A DNA stretch of 24,313 nt from an uncultured Oscillospiraceae bacterium (GCA_934659445.1 CAKUHV010000013.1:1-24313); one strand, 5' to 3'; counted from the first letter of the stretch, positions 1 to 7,541 are shown. Made by a program: numbers and translations. Notes: generated by a model from the sequence alone, not told the origin.

Positions 1-927
1 CCTGCCCTGCGGGAGGAGATGCTGAAGAATCGCCGCGCGGGAGAGGTGCTGGACATTATGACCCGCTTTGCCCAGCACAACATCACCATGAACTGCCAGA
101 TCGTGGCCTGCCCCGGGATCAACGACGGTCCGGCCTTGGACAAGACTCTGGCCGATTTGGCGGGCCTGTATCCGGCGGTGAACAGTATTTCGGTGGTGCC
201 CGTAGGGGTGACGAAATACCGGGATGGACTGTACCCTCTGCGGCCTTATACGCAAGACGAAGCCGAAGAAGTGCTCCGGCAAGTGGAACGTTTCGGCGGG
301 CAGCACCGGGAAAAGACCGGCACCCGGCTGGTATGGTGCTCCGACGAGTTTTATCTGCTGGCCTGCCGCAAACTGCCGGAGGAGGACTTCTATGAGGAGT
401 TCACCCAACTGGACAACGGCGTGGGCATGCTGCGGCTGCTGACGGAGGAGTTCCGCCGGGGGCTGAAGCTGATGGAGCCGGAGGAGATGGCGGAGCACAC
501 CGTGCCCTTTTCCATCGCTACCGGGGTGTCTGCCGCTCCTTTTCTGAAAGCACTGACGGACATGGCCCACAGGAAGTGCCCGCAGATCGAGGGAACGGTA
601 TACGCCGTTCAGAACGACTTCTTCGGACGCACCATCACGGTAGCCGGGCTGGTCACCGGGGGCGACCTGATCGCCCAGCTGAAGGGAAGAGATCTGGGCA
701 AACGGCTGCTGATCCCCGCCAATATGCTGCGAGCCGGGGAGCGGGTATTTCTGGACGATGTGAGTCTGGACGATGTGGAGCGTGAGCTGGGCGTGCCCGT
801 GCTGCCTGTGGCCCAGGACGGCTATGAGCTGCTGGACGCCATGTGCGGCATCCACAGCGGGCCGCCGGAGGTGTCCAGACCCGTGCCCGAGGACGAATAT
901 TACCGGTACAACCCGGGGACAAGATAG
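1..927 (+). CDS. DUF512 / radical SAM-type protein (C-terminal part, 5' end outside window)
   Basis: The reading frame is open from base 1, with no credible start preceded by a ribosome binding site, so this is the C-terminal ~308 residues of a longer protein. The text around residues 30-80 (NCQIVACPGINDGPALDKTL, then SISVVPVGVTKYRDGLYPLR) and the later WCSDEFYLLA segment match my memory of the DUF512 / TIGR03279 family. Full-length members have an N-terminal PDZ-like part and a radical SAM-like region with an iron-sulfur cysteine cluster; those parts are not visible here. The reaction is unknown. It lies 42 bases upstream of der on the same strand, an arrangement I recall from other Clostridia, and is probably co-transcribed with it. 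Family assignment is fairly sure; function is open. Confidence 0.85.
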   Translation, partial: PALREEMLKNRRAGEVLDIMTRFAQHNITMNCQIVACPGINDGPALDKTLADLAGLYPAVNSISVVPVGVTKYRDGLYPLRPYTQDEAEEVLRQVERFGGQHREKTGTRLVWCSDEFYLLACRKLPEEDFYEEFTQLDNGVGMLRLLTEEFRRGLKLMEPEEMAEHTVPFSIATGVSAAPFLKALTDMAHRKCPQIEGTVYAVQNDFFGRTITVAGLVTGGDLIAQLKGRDLGKRLLIPANMLRAGERVFLDDVSLDDVERELGVPVLPVAQDGYELLDAMCGIHSGPPEVSRPVPEDEYYRYNPGTR

Positions 928-969
928 ACAGAAGGGGAGACGCTCCCCACAGAAAAGGAGTGAAGGGAA

Positions 970-2295
970 TTGAAACCCTTAGTTGCCATCGTGGGCCGGC
1001 CCAATGTGGGCAAGTCCATGCTGTTCAATAAGCTGTGCGGCCAGCGGCTGTCCATTGTGGAGGACACCCCCGGCGTCACCCGGGATCGCCTGTACACCCA
1101 GTGCGAATGGAGGGGCCGCACCTTTGATATTGTGGACACCGGCGGCATCGAGCCGGGCACCGACGACCAGATCCTGGCCTTTATGCGGGAGCAGGCGGAG
1201 ATCGCCATTCAGGCGGCCACGGTGATCGTCTTTGTGTGTGATATCAAGACAGGCCTGACCGCCGCCGACCAGGATGTGGCCAATATGCTGCTGCGCTCCC
1301 AGAAGCCGGTGGTGCTGGCGGTGAACAAAATGGATCAGGTGGGCAATCTGAACCCGGACATTTACGAATTCTATAACCTGGGCCTTGGGGACCCCATCGC
1401 CGTCTCCGCCGTCCACGGCCACGGCACCGGCGACCTGCTGGACGCCTGCTTCGACTACTTCCCCCCGGAGCAGGAGGAAGAGGAGGACGACGACGTCATC
1501 AAGGTGGCCATCATCGGCAAGCCCAATGTGGGCAAGTCCTCTCTGACCAACCGCATTTTGGGGGAGGAGCGTGTCATCGTCTCCGACGTGGCGGGCACCA
1601 CCCGGGACGCGGTGGACAGCTACTTCGAGAACGAGAAGGGCAAGTATCTGATCATCGACACCGCCGGGATGCGGAAGAAGTCCAAGGTGGAGGACCGGGT
1701 GGAGAAGTTCTCCGTCCTGCGGGCCACCATGGCCATCGAGCGGGCCGACGTGTGTCTCATTATGATCGACGCCCGGGAGGGGGTCACGGAGCAGGACACC
1801 AAGGTAGCCGGTCTGGCCCACGAGGCGGGCAAGGCGTGCATCATCGTGGTGAACAAGTGGGACGCCGTAGAGAAGGACGGCAAGACCATGGACAGAATGC
1901 GTCAGGACGTGATGCGGGACCTGTCCTATATGACCTACGCACCCATTGTGTTCATTTCCGCCCTGACGGGACAGCGGGTGGACCGCCTGTTTGACCTGAT
2001 CAACTATGTGAACAACCAGGCCACCACCCGGATCACCACGGGTATGCTCAACTCGGTGCTGGCCGACGCCACCGCCCGGGTGCAGCCCCCCACGGACAAG
2101 GGCCGCCGTCTGAAGATCTACTACATGACCCAAGCGGGCATCCGGCCGCCCCACTTCATCTGCTTCTGCAACGACGCACGGCTGTTCCACTTCTCCTATC
2201 AGCGGTATCTGGAAAATCAGATCCGCTCCACCTTCGGTCTGGAGGGCACTCCCGTGCGCATGACCATCCGCCAGAAGGGTGATCAGGAGGGATAA
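970..2295 (+). CDS. der: Ribosome-assembly GTPase Der (EngA)
   Basis: Essential GTPase that assists late assembly of the 50S ribosomal subunit in the cytoplasm. The 441 residues contain two tandem G domains. The first has GRPNVGKS at residues 9-16, DTPG and NKMD; the second, from about residue 178, has GKPNVGKSS, DTAG and NKWD. A KH-like C-terminal domain follows (from about residue 355). Length is typical of the family. The start is TTG: GGAG at 957-960 lies nine bases upstream, and translation from 970 begins directly with the family N-terminus (MKPLVAIVGRPNVGKS). A nearby GTG at 960 is out of frame. Residue 17, just after the first P-loop, is Met (ATG) where the family nearly always has Thr. 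The stop is followed three bases later by plsY, whose ribosome binding site lies inside the der end. Confidence 0.97.
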   Translation: MKPLVAIVGRPNVGKSMLFNKLCGQRLSIVEDTPGVTRDRLYTQCEWRGRTFDIVDTGGIEPGTDDQILAFMREQAEIAIQAATVIVFVCDIKTGLTAADQDVANMLLRSQKPVVLAVNKMDQVGNLNPDIYEFYNLGLGDPIAVSAVHGHGTGDLLDACFDYFPPEQEEEEDDDVIKVAIIGKPNVGKSSLTNRILGEERVIVSDVAGTTRDAVDSYFENEKGKYLIIDTAGMRKKSKVEDRVEKFSVLRATMAIERADVCLIMIDAREGVTEQDTKVAGLAHEAGKACIIVVNKWDAVEKDGKTMDRMRQDVMRDLSYMTYAPIVFISALTGQRVDRLFDLINYVNNQATTRITTGMLNSVLADATARVQPPTDKGRRLKIYYMTQAGIRPPHFICFCNDARLFHFSYQRYLENQIRSTFGLEGTPVRMTIRQKGDQEG

Positions 2296-2298
2296 GTA

Positions 2299-2988
2299 AT
2301 GCTTGGAATGACATGGGCAGATTTTGCGCCTTATGCGTGGGAATATATGGTTCTTCCTCTGCTGCTGACGGCAGTGATCGCCTATTTTTGCGGCTGCTTT
2401 AACGGGGCGGTGATCGTGTCCAAATATATCCTCCACGATGATGTGCGCACCCACGGCAGCGGCAACGCCGGTCTGACCAACTTTCACCGCACCTTCGGCG
2501 GGCCGCTGACCCTTGTGGTCATCCTGTGCGACGTGCTGAAGGCGGTGGCGGCCATCTGGGCGGGCGTTCTGATCGCCCGGAGCTGGCAGGACGGATTCTG
2601 GCAGCAGGAGGCCATTGTGGCCGTGTATGCCAAGTACTGGGCGGGGCTGTTCTGCCTGCTGGGCCATATGTTCCCCTGTATGTTCCATTTCAAGGGGGGC
2701 AAAGGCATCCTGTCCGGCGGCGCCATCGCCATTATGATCGACTGGCGCATCGCCCTGGTGGTCTGGAGCGGCTTTCTGGTGCTGGTGGTGCTGACGCGGT
2801 ATGTCTCCCTGGGCTCCTGCTTTTCCGGGGCGGCCTTCCCGGTGTGCAGCCTGATCCTGTACCGGGATGGGATCATCACCGTGCTTGCCCTGCTGATCGG
2901 CGGACTGATCCTGTACATGCACCGGGGCAACCTTCACCGTCTGCTGACGGGGACGGAGAACAAGCTGAGCTTTCATAAGAGGAAATAA
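2299..2988 (+). CDS. plsY: Acyl-phosphate:glycerol-3-phosphate acyltransferase PlsY
   Basis: Integral membrane enzyme that transfers an acyl group from acyl-phosphate to glycerol-3-phosphate, the first step of phospholipid synthesis. The 229-residue protein is hydrophobic, with several membrane spans. It carries the three PlsY signature regions: FNGAVIVSKY (~residues 34-43), GSGNAGLTNFHR (53-64) and FKGGKG (130-135). The second motif deviates slightly from the usual GSGNPGATN form. The start at 2299 is set by AGGAGG (2285-2290) eight bases upstream, within the end of der. Its partner gpsA, which makes glycerol-3-phosphate, follows 49 bases downstream, so substrate supply and use are encoded together. 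Confidence 0.95.
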   Translation: MLGMTWADFAPYAWEYMVLPLLLTAVIAYFCGCFNGAVIVSKYILHDDVRTHGSGNAGLTNFHRTFGGPLTLVVILCDVLKAVAAIWAGVLIARSWQDGFWQQEAIVAVYAKYWAGLFCLLGHMFPCMFHFKGGKGILSGGAIAIMIDWRIALVVWSGFLVLVVLTRYVSLGSCFSGAAFPVCSLILYRDGIITVLALLIGGLILYMHRGNLHRLLTGTENKLSFHKRK

Positions 2989-3037
2989 GGTCCCGTATAG
3001 GGATGCCATGCAATGCTGAATAATCGGAGGTTTTACC

Positions 3038-4039
3038 ATGAAGATCACGGTCGTAGGAAGCGGCGGCTGGGGCACGGCCCTGGCTCTGCTGCTGCTGGAA
3101 AACGGACATGACGTCACCCTTTGGTCCTACCACGAGGCGGAGTGCAGCGAGCTGCGGGAGAACCGGGAGAACCATCTGCTGAAGGGGGTCCATCTGCCCG
3201 ACGGGCTGAAATTCACCACCGACCTGGCGGCGGTAAAGGGCTGCGGTCTGGTGGTGCTGGCCACCCCGTCCTTCGCCGTGCGCTCCACCGCCGCCCAGCT
3301 GCGGGATCTGGTGGACGAGGGCACGGTGCTGGTGTCCGTATCCAAGGGCATCGAGAAAGACACCTCTCTGCGCCTGAGTCAGGTCATCCAGCAGGAGGTG
3401 GGGTATAAGTGCCCTGTGGTGGTGCTGTCCGGTCCCTCCCATGCGGAGGAGGTGGGCCGCCGCATCCCCACCGGTGTGGTGGCCGCCGCGGACGACCTGA
3501 AGATCGCGGAGTTCGTGCAGGACACCTTTATGAACCCCCGGTTCCGGGTGTACACCAGCGACGACAAGGTGGGCACCGAGATCTGCGCCGCCCTGAAGAA
3601 CATCATCGCCCTGTGCGCCGGCTGCTGCGACGGCATGGGATGCGGGGACAACACCAAGGCCCTGCTTATGACCCGGGGCTTGGCGGAGATGGCCCGGCTG
3701 GGGGTGGCCCTGGGGGGCCGGAAGGAGACCTTCACCGGTCTGGCCGGCGTGGGCGACCTGATCGTCACCTGCTGCTCCATGCACTCCCGCAACCGCCGCT
3801 GCGGTATCCTGATCGGTCAGGGCGTGCCCGTGGAGCAGGCCGTGAAGGAGATCGGCGCCGTGGTAGAGGGCTACTACGCCGCCGCCAACGCCCGGGCTCT
3901 GGCCCGGAAAGCCGGGGTGGAGATGCCCATTGCCCAGGCGGCCTATGAGGTGCTGTATGAGGGACGGGACGTCCACGACGTGCTGACCGATCTCATGTCC
4001 CGGGCCAAGCGCTCCGAGATCGAGGAGAGCTGGAGCTGA
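3038..4039 (+). CDS. gpsA: Glycerol-3-phosphate dehydrogenase [NAD(P)+] GpsA
   Basis: Cytoplasmic enzyme reducing dihydroxyacetone phosphate to sn-glycerol-3-phosphate for phospholipid synthesis. The 333 residues show an N-terminal Rossmann motif GSGGWG (7-12), SKGIEK around the conserved Lys103, LSGPSHAEEV (130-139), the catalytic-lysine segment AALKNI with Lys187, and GVGDLIVTC in the C-terminal domain. Length is typical. The ribosome binding site GGAGG (3026-3030) lies seven bases before the ATG. It is the last gene of the der-plsY-gpsA run, and a strong hairpin with a T-tract begins about 12 bases after its stop. Confidence 0.97.
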   Translation: MKITVVGSGGWGTALALLLLENGHDVTLWSYHEAECSELRENRENHLLKGVHLPDGLKFTTDLAAVKGCGLVVLATPSFAVRSTAAQLRDLVDEGTVLVSVSKGIEKDTSLRLSQVIQQEVGYKCPVVVLSGPSHAEEVGRRIPTGVVAAADDLKIAEFVQDTFMNPRFRVYTSDDKVGTEICAALKNIIALCAGCCDGMGCGDNTKALLMTRGLAEMARLGVALGGRKETFTGLAGVGDLIVTCCSMHSRNRRCGILIGQGVPVEQAVKEIGAVVEGYYAAANARALARKAGVEMPIAQAAYEVLYEGRDVHDVLTDLMSRAKRSEIEESWS

Positions 4040-4050
4040 ATCTGGTACAA

Positions 4051-4085
4051 AAAACCGGACAGGCTGCGGGCCTGTCCGGTTTTTA
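4051..4085. terminator. Bidirectional rho-independent terminator between gpsA and dapB
   Basis: A perfect stem CCGGACAGGC / GCCTGTCCGG (4055-4064 with 4070-4079) is flanked by an A-run on the left and a T-run on the right. It therefore reads as a terminator for gpsA (+) and for the convergent dapB (-). A second, smaller hairpin (GGCAGG/CCTGCC, about 4089-4105) lies just to the right of it. Confidence 0.9.
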
Positions 4086-4231
4086 TGCGGCAGGAGGAGC
4101 CTGCCCTTGCCAACCGGTGGTAAATTTCATGAAACGAGGAGAGAACTCCGATCTTTTCTCATGCTCCGTATCCTCCGCCGGGTCGGGGAGCCAGCGGTGG
4201 CTGCGCTCCGCCTCGCCGCGGTGCCGCACCC

Positions 4232-4956
4232 CTACAGGGTGGCGGCAAGGTCCTGCATATCGTAAAGTCCGGGCTTCTGGCGCAGGAGGGATTCAGCGGC
4301 GATGATGGCCCCCTCGGCAAACATGGCCCGGTCCAGCGCCTCGTGCTTCAGGGTGAGCACCTGGGTGCCGGCGTTGATGATGACCTCGTGGGTGCCCACG
4401 ATATTGCCCATGCGCAGGGAGTGGATGGTGATCTCGTTCTCGTCCCGCAGGCCGTGTCCGGCGGGGCGGCCCACGGTGAGATGGGCCCCGGGCCGGACTG
4501 CCAGCGCCGCCTCGCCCAGCATGACGGCGGTGCCGCTGGGAACGTCCGCCTTCCCTGTGTGGTGGATCTCCAGGATCTCCACCTGCGCGCCGGGGAAGGC
4601 CTTCACCGCTGTTTTCACCAGCTGGCACATCAGGGTGACCCCAAGGGCCATATTGCCGGAGCGGAATACCGGGATCGTTTCTGCGGCCCGACGGATCTGC
4701 TCCATGTCATGCTCCGTCTGTCCGGTGGTCGCGATGACTACGGGCAGGCCCGGCCCAGGGCGTAGTCCAGCAGGGGCGCGGTGGCAGCCCGGTTGGAAAA
4801 GTCGATGATGCAGTCGGCGGGACCGTGAAACCCCTCCAGACTGCCGCCCCGCACGCTCACGGCGGCGGCCAGCTCGGCCCTGTGAAACCCCTCCTTTGCC
4901 GCGCGCTGCACACAGGCGCCCATCCGGCCGCCGGAGCCATTGACCAGTACCCTCAT
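4232..4956 (-). pseudogene. dapB: 4-hydroxy-tetrahydrodipicolinate reductase (dapB), interrupted by a one-base frameshift
   Basis: DapB reduces hydroxy-tetrahydrodipicolinate in the diaminopimelate/lysine pathway. The leftward start at 4956 has an ideal ribosome binding site (AAGGAGG about seven bases upstream). The first 72 codons encode the N-terminus (MRVLVNGSGGRMG, dinucleotide-binding) and end at a TAG at 4740-4738. The rest of the protein continues in the next frame without a break: PVVIATTG, the catalytic motif HHTGKADVPSGTA, and EITIHSLRMGNIVGTHEV, ending at 4232. Restoring one G in the GGG run at 4749-4751 would give a normal ~241-residue DapB. Either the gene is freshly broken or the assembly has a one-base error. 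No dapA is adjacent. An insertion element sits in its leader. Confidence 0.9.
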
Positions 4957-4983
4957 ATAGATCCTCCTTCTGCAGAGCAGACT

Positions 4984-4993
4984 CCGCCGCGCC
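4984..4993. repeat. Left copy of 10-bp target-site duplication
   Basis: CCGCCGCGCC abuts the left end of the palindromic element. The identical 10 bases occur at 5147-5156 at its right end. Confidence 0.8.
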
Positions 4994-5146
4994 CAATGTC
5001 ATTTAGTTAAGAAGAACCTGTCATTCCGAGGCAGTGACCGATGTCACTGCCGTGGGAATCCGCATCTAAAACGTTAGAAAAGGCGGATTGCCGCGCCAGT
5101 CTGCGGACTGGCTCGCAATGACAAAGCCCTTAGCTTAATGACATTG
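4994..5146. mobile_element. MITE-like palindromic insertion element (153 bp) in the dapB leader
   Basis: The outer ends are a perfect 10-bp inverted repeat (CAATGTCATT ... AATGACATTG), extended imperfectly to 18 bases with TAG(T/C)TAAG. Nested inside are a second inverted pair (TGTCATTCCGAG at 5019-5030 with CTCGCAATGACA at 5112-5123, one mismatch), a pair GGAATCCGC / GCGGATTGCC, and two tight hairpins: GGCAGTGAC/GTCACTGCC (5030-5051) and GCCAGTC/GACTGGC (5095-5112). It has no ORF. CCGCCGCGCC occurs immediately on both sides, which fits a target-site duplication. Internal segments resemble short palindromic repeats I remember from gut Clostridia. Mobilisation by a transposase elsewhere is inference. 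Confidence 0.8.
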
Positions 5147-5156
5147 CCGCCGCGCC
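5147..5156. repeat. Right copy of 10-bp target-site duplication
   Basis: Exact copy of CCGCCGCGCC found at 4984-4993. The pair frames the 153-bp element exactly at its inverted-repeat ends. Confidence 0.8.
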
Positions 5157-5174
5157 TGCTGTTTTTCTGCAAAG

Positions 5175-5203
5175 ATTATACAAAAAACGGCGCCGGGTCA
5201 CAA
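5175..5203 (-). promoter_or_regulatory. Leftward sigma-A promoter for dapB
   Basis: On the minus strand, TTGTGA (5203-5198), a 17-base spacer and a perfect TATAAT (5180-5175). Transcription would begin near 5168, only about a dozen bases before the right target duplication. The insertion element is therefore transcribed as part of the dapB 5' leader. Confidence 0.7.
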
Positions 5204-5211
5204 CCTCATTC

Positions 5212-5228
5212 GCGTTTTGACAAAACGC
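5212..5228. promoter_or_regulatory. Operator-like palindrome between divergent dapB and EamA promoters
   Basis: GCGTTTTGACAAAACGC is a perfect inverted repeat with 7-base arms and a 3-base centre. It overlaps a TTGACA -35 candidate (5217-5222) for rightward transcription and lies just upstream of the leftward dapB -35. Its position suits a repressor or activator controlling one or both genes; the binding protein is unknown. Confidence 0.45.
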
Positions 5229-5276
5229 TGAAAAATGGAATATTAAGGTTGCAAAAAATGAAAAATCATGTATACT
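5217..5276 (+). promoter_or_regulatory. Two overlapping candidate promoters for the EamA-type transporter
   Basis: Candidate 1: TTGACA (5217-5222), 18-base spacer, TATTAA (5241-5246). Candidate 2: TTGCAA (5249-5254), 16-base spacer, TATACT (5271-5276). The second has the better -10 and would start near 5283, giving a leader of about 60 bases. The region is AT-rich compared with its surroundings. Confidence 0.6.
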
Positions 5277-5343
5277 GATTCAGTCCCGGTTGAGACAGAA
5301 CGGGAGAAAGACCCTGTTATGAAAGAATGGAGAGAAGAAGAAA

Positions 5344-6252
5344 ATGTGGTTTTGGCTTTCCCTGACCGCCCTGCTGTGCTGGAGCGGTTCTGATTTGTTT
5401 TCCAAGATCGGCTGTCGGGACGAGAACGACCGGTACAGCCACCTGAAGATGGTCATCGCCGTAGGCGTGGTGATGGGCATCCACGCCGAGATCGAGATAT
5501 TTGCCGGCGGCGTCCCCATCAATCCCCAGATCATCCTGACCTACCTGCCGGTGTCCCTGCTGTATATCGGCTCCATGACTCTGGGCTATCTGGGCCTGCG
5601 GTATATCGAGCTGTCCATTTCCTCCCCCATCTGCAACTCCTCCGGCGCTCTGGTGGCGGTGATGACCCTGCTGTTCGTGGGGGGAGAGGACTATTCCCCT
5701 CTGGCCCTGTTCGCCATCCTGCTGGTGTGCGTGGGCGCCATCGGCCTGGGCGTGGTGGACGCCACCGAGGACCCGGAACTGCGGGCCGCCCGTCAGGCGG
5801 AGGGCAACCGGAAGTACGCCAAGAGCTTTCTGGCGCTTGCCCTGCCCGTGGCCTACTGCCTGCTGGACGCGGCGGGCACCTTTGCGGACAACCGGGTGCT
5901 GGAGACCCTGAACGAGGACAGCGCCAATGTGGCCTATGAGCTGACCTTCCTGGCGGCCGCCGTGGTGTGCTTCATCTATGTGGTGCTCATCAAAAAGGAG
6001 AAGCTGCTGCCCAAGATGGAGGTGCCCAAGTACATCGGCGCCATTTTCGAGACAGCGGGCCAGTTCGCTTATATCTACGCCATTGCGGACACCCAGCATC
6101 TGGCCATGTCCGCCCCCATCATCAGCTCCTACTGCGCGGCCTCCGTGGTGTGGGGCCGGCTGTTCCTGAAGGAGAAGCTGTCCTGGAAGCACTATGCCAT
6201 GATCGTGACCGTGGTGGCCGGCATCGCCATTATGGGCGTGCTGGATCTGTAA
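5344..6252 (+). CDS. EamA/DMT-superfamily membrane transporter
   Basis: The 302-residue, strongly hydrophobic protein has about ten membrane spans in two similar halves, the layout of the drug/metabolite transporter (EamA) superfamily. The halves are joined by a charged loop near residues 138-160 (DATEDPELRAARQAEGNRK). Typical features are the N-terminal WFWLSLTALLCWSGSDLFSK segment and paired Gly-rich helices with ISSPICNSS (~97) and APIISSYCAASVVWG (~258). The ATG at 5344 is preceded by GGAGAG (5329-5334). The substrate cannot be read from sequence. Divergent placement from dapB across one palindromic control region makes an amino-acid or lysine-pathway exporter conceivable, but that is a guess. 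The gene is monocistronic, with its own promoter and terminator. Confidence 0.85.
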   Translation: MWFWLSLTALLCWSGSDLFSKIGCRDENDRYSHLKMVIAVGVVMGIHAEIEIFAGGVPINPQIILTYLPVSLLYIGSMTLGYLGLRYIELSISSPICNSSGALVAVMTLLFVGGEDYSPLALFAILLVCVGAIGLGVVDATEDPELRAARQAEGNRKYAKSFLALALPVAYCLLDAAGTFADNRVLETLNEDSANVAYELTFLAAAVVCFIYVVLIKKEKLLPKMEVPKYIGAIFETAGQFAYIYAIADTQHLAMSAPIISSYCAASVVWGRLFLKEKLSWKHYAMIVTVVAGIAIMGVLDL

Positions 6253-6274
6253 GACGCCCCGTCTGATCCCCCGC

Positions 6275-6311
6275 GCGAGACTGCCGTTCTCCGGCAGTCT
6301 CGCTGCTTTAT
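6275..6311 (+). terminator. Rho-independent terminator after the EamA-type gene
   Basis: A 12-bp perfect stem GCGAGACTGCCG / CGGCAGTCTCGC (6275-6286 with 6292-6303), loop TTCTC, followed by a moderately T-rich stretch (TGCTTTATT). Confidence 0.8.
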
Positions 6312-6337
6312 TCCCCGGAAAACTTGTCCCGAATTTG

Positions 6338-6366
6338 TTTACGCAGGAAGAAAAGTGTGGTATAGT
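6338..6366 (+). promoter_or_regulatory. Extended -10 promoter of the ruv operon
   Basis: TTTACG (6338-6343), a 17-base spacer, and TATAGT (6361-6366) immediately preceded by TGG (TGn extended -10). It overlaps an upstream in-frame ATG at 6355, which argues that ruvC starts at 6397 instead. Confidence 0.65.
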
Positions 6367-6396
6367 TATCCCGTAAGAGTGTGCAGGAGGGACGGC

Positions 6397-6918
6397 ATGA
6401 TCATCTTAGGCATTGATCCCGGTGTGGCCACCATCGGCTTTGGGGTCGTAAGGGCGCAGCGGGGGAAAAACACCATGCTGCAATACGGCGTGGTCACCAC
6501 GCCCCCGGGCATCCCCCTGTCTGAGCGGCTTTTGCAGATCTCCAACGACATGGAGGAGCTGATCCACACCTTCCATCCCGACGAGATGGCGGTGGAGGAG
6601 CTGTTCTTCACCAAGAACATTACCACCGGCATCGCTGTGGCCCACGGCAGGGGGGTGATCCTGCTGGCGGCGGAAAAGCTGGGCGTGCCCGTTTTTGAGT
6701 ATACCCCCATGCAGGTAAAGCAGGCGGTGGTGGGCTACGGCGGGGCGGATAAACGCCAGGTCATGCTCATGACCCAGCGTCTGCTGGGCATGAAGGAGAT
6801 ACCCCGGCCCGACGACGCCGCCGACGCTCTGGCCCTGGCCATCTGCCACAGCCGTGCGGCCACCAGTCTTTTGAACACAGAGCGGGTGTTTGACCCGGAT
6901 AAATACGACACGAGGTAA
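6397..6918 (+). CDS. ruvC: Holliday junction resolvase RuvC
   Basis: Dimeric endonuclease that cuts Holliday junctions during recombinational repair, working with the RuvAB branch-migration motor. The 173 residues carry the RNase H-fold acidic quartet: Asp7 (GIDPG), Glu67 (VEELFF), Asp140 and Asp143 (RPDDAADALA). AGGAGG (6385-6390) lies six bases before the ATG at 6397. The in-frame ATG at 6355 falls inside the promoter and would add a non-conserved extension. ruvA begins four bases after the stop. Confidence 0.95.
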   Translation: MIILGIDPGVATIGFGVVRAQRGKNTMLQYGVVTTPPGIPLSERLLQISNDMEELIHTFHPDEMAVEELFFTKNITTGIAVAHGRGVILLAAEKLGVPVFEYTPMQVKQAVVGYGGADKRQVMLMTQRLLGMKEIPRPDDAADALALAICHSRAATSLLNTERVFDPDKYDTR

Positions 6919-6922
6919 GCAT

Positions 6923-7528
6923 ATGTTCTATTCTCTCTCCGGCACGGTGGCCCATATCGGGCCATATCTGGCCGTGATCGACTGTGGTGGGGTGGGCTAC
7001 GCCTGCCGCACCACGAACTACACCATCGCCGCCCTGAAAAAGGGTGAAAAGGGAAAGCTCTTTACACACCTGAACGTCCGGGAGGATGCCATGGAGCTGT
7101 ACGGCTTCGCCACCCAGGAGGAGCTGAATCTGTTCCAGCAGCTGATCTCCGTGTCCGGTGTGGGGCCCAAGGCGGCCCTGTCCATTCTCTCTGCCAGCAC
7201 CCCCGCCAACCTGGCCCTGTCCATTATTACCGGGGACGAAAAGGCGCTGACCTGCGCCCAGGGCATCGGTAAGAAGATCGCCCAGCGGGTGATCCTGGAG
7301 CTGAAGGATAAGCTGGCCAAGGGGCAGACCATGGGCGGCGCGGGGGAGAGCTACGGCGGCTCCGGCGTCACTGTGATCCCGGAGGACAAGCTGTCCGAGG
7401 CGTCCGCCGCCCTGGCGGTGCTGGGCTACTCCCAGGGAGAGATCAATGTGGCCCTGAAGGGGATCGACCTGGAGGGGCTGACACTGGAGCAGGTCATCAA
7501 GGCGGCCCTGAAAAAGATGATGAAGTGA
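6923..7528 (+). CDS. ruvA: Holliday junction branch-migration protein RuvA
   Basis: Junction-recognition subunit that loads RuvB on Holliday junctions. The 201 residues fit the family: an N-terminal OB-fold (MFYSLSGTVAHIGPYLAVID), two helix-hairpin-helix motifs (SVSGVGPKAALSIL at ~75-90 and CAQGIGKKIAQRVILELKDKL at ~112-132), a flexible linker, then the RuvB-binding C-terminal domain. An upstream in-frame ATG at 6890 lies inside ruvC; the start at 6923 matches the family N-terminus and has GAGG at 6912-6915. Its stop codon overlaps the ribosome binding site of the next gene. Confidence 0.95.
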   Translation: MFYSLSGTVAHIGPYLAVIDCGGVGYACRTTNYTIAALKKGEKGKLFTHLNVREDAMELYGFATQEELNLFQQLISVSGVGPKAALSILSASTPANLALSIITGDEKALTCAQGIGKKIAQRVILELKDKLAKGQTMGGAGESYGGSGVTVIPEDKLSEASAALAVLGYSQGEINVALKGIDLEGLTLEQVIKAALKKMMK

Positions 7529-7541
7529 GGAGGCTCCGCCT

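Noticed and set aside
4117..4305. 62-codon plus-strand ORF between gpsA and dapB
   Set aside because: It overlaps the dapB end antisense, shows no protein-like pattern, has no ribosome binding site and begins just after a terminator.
4737..4760. Programmed -1 frameshifting in dapB
   Set aside because: A -1 shift would rebuild the protein, but there is no canonical slippery heptamer and no obvious downstream pseudoknot, and DapB is not known to use recoding. A lost base is simpler.
4994..5146. CRISPR or riboswitch interpretation of the repeats upstream of dapB
   Set aside because: There are no regularly spaced direct repeats. The pattern is nested inverted repeats bounded by a direct duplication, so an insertion element explains it better than a lysine riboswitch, whose conserved core is not seen.
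6355..6396. Upstream in-frame start for ruvC at 6355
   Set aside because: It lies within the extended -10 promoter, lacks a ribosome binding site and adds non-conserved residues. The ATG at 6397 has AGGAGG.
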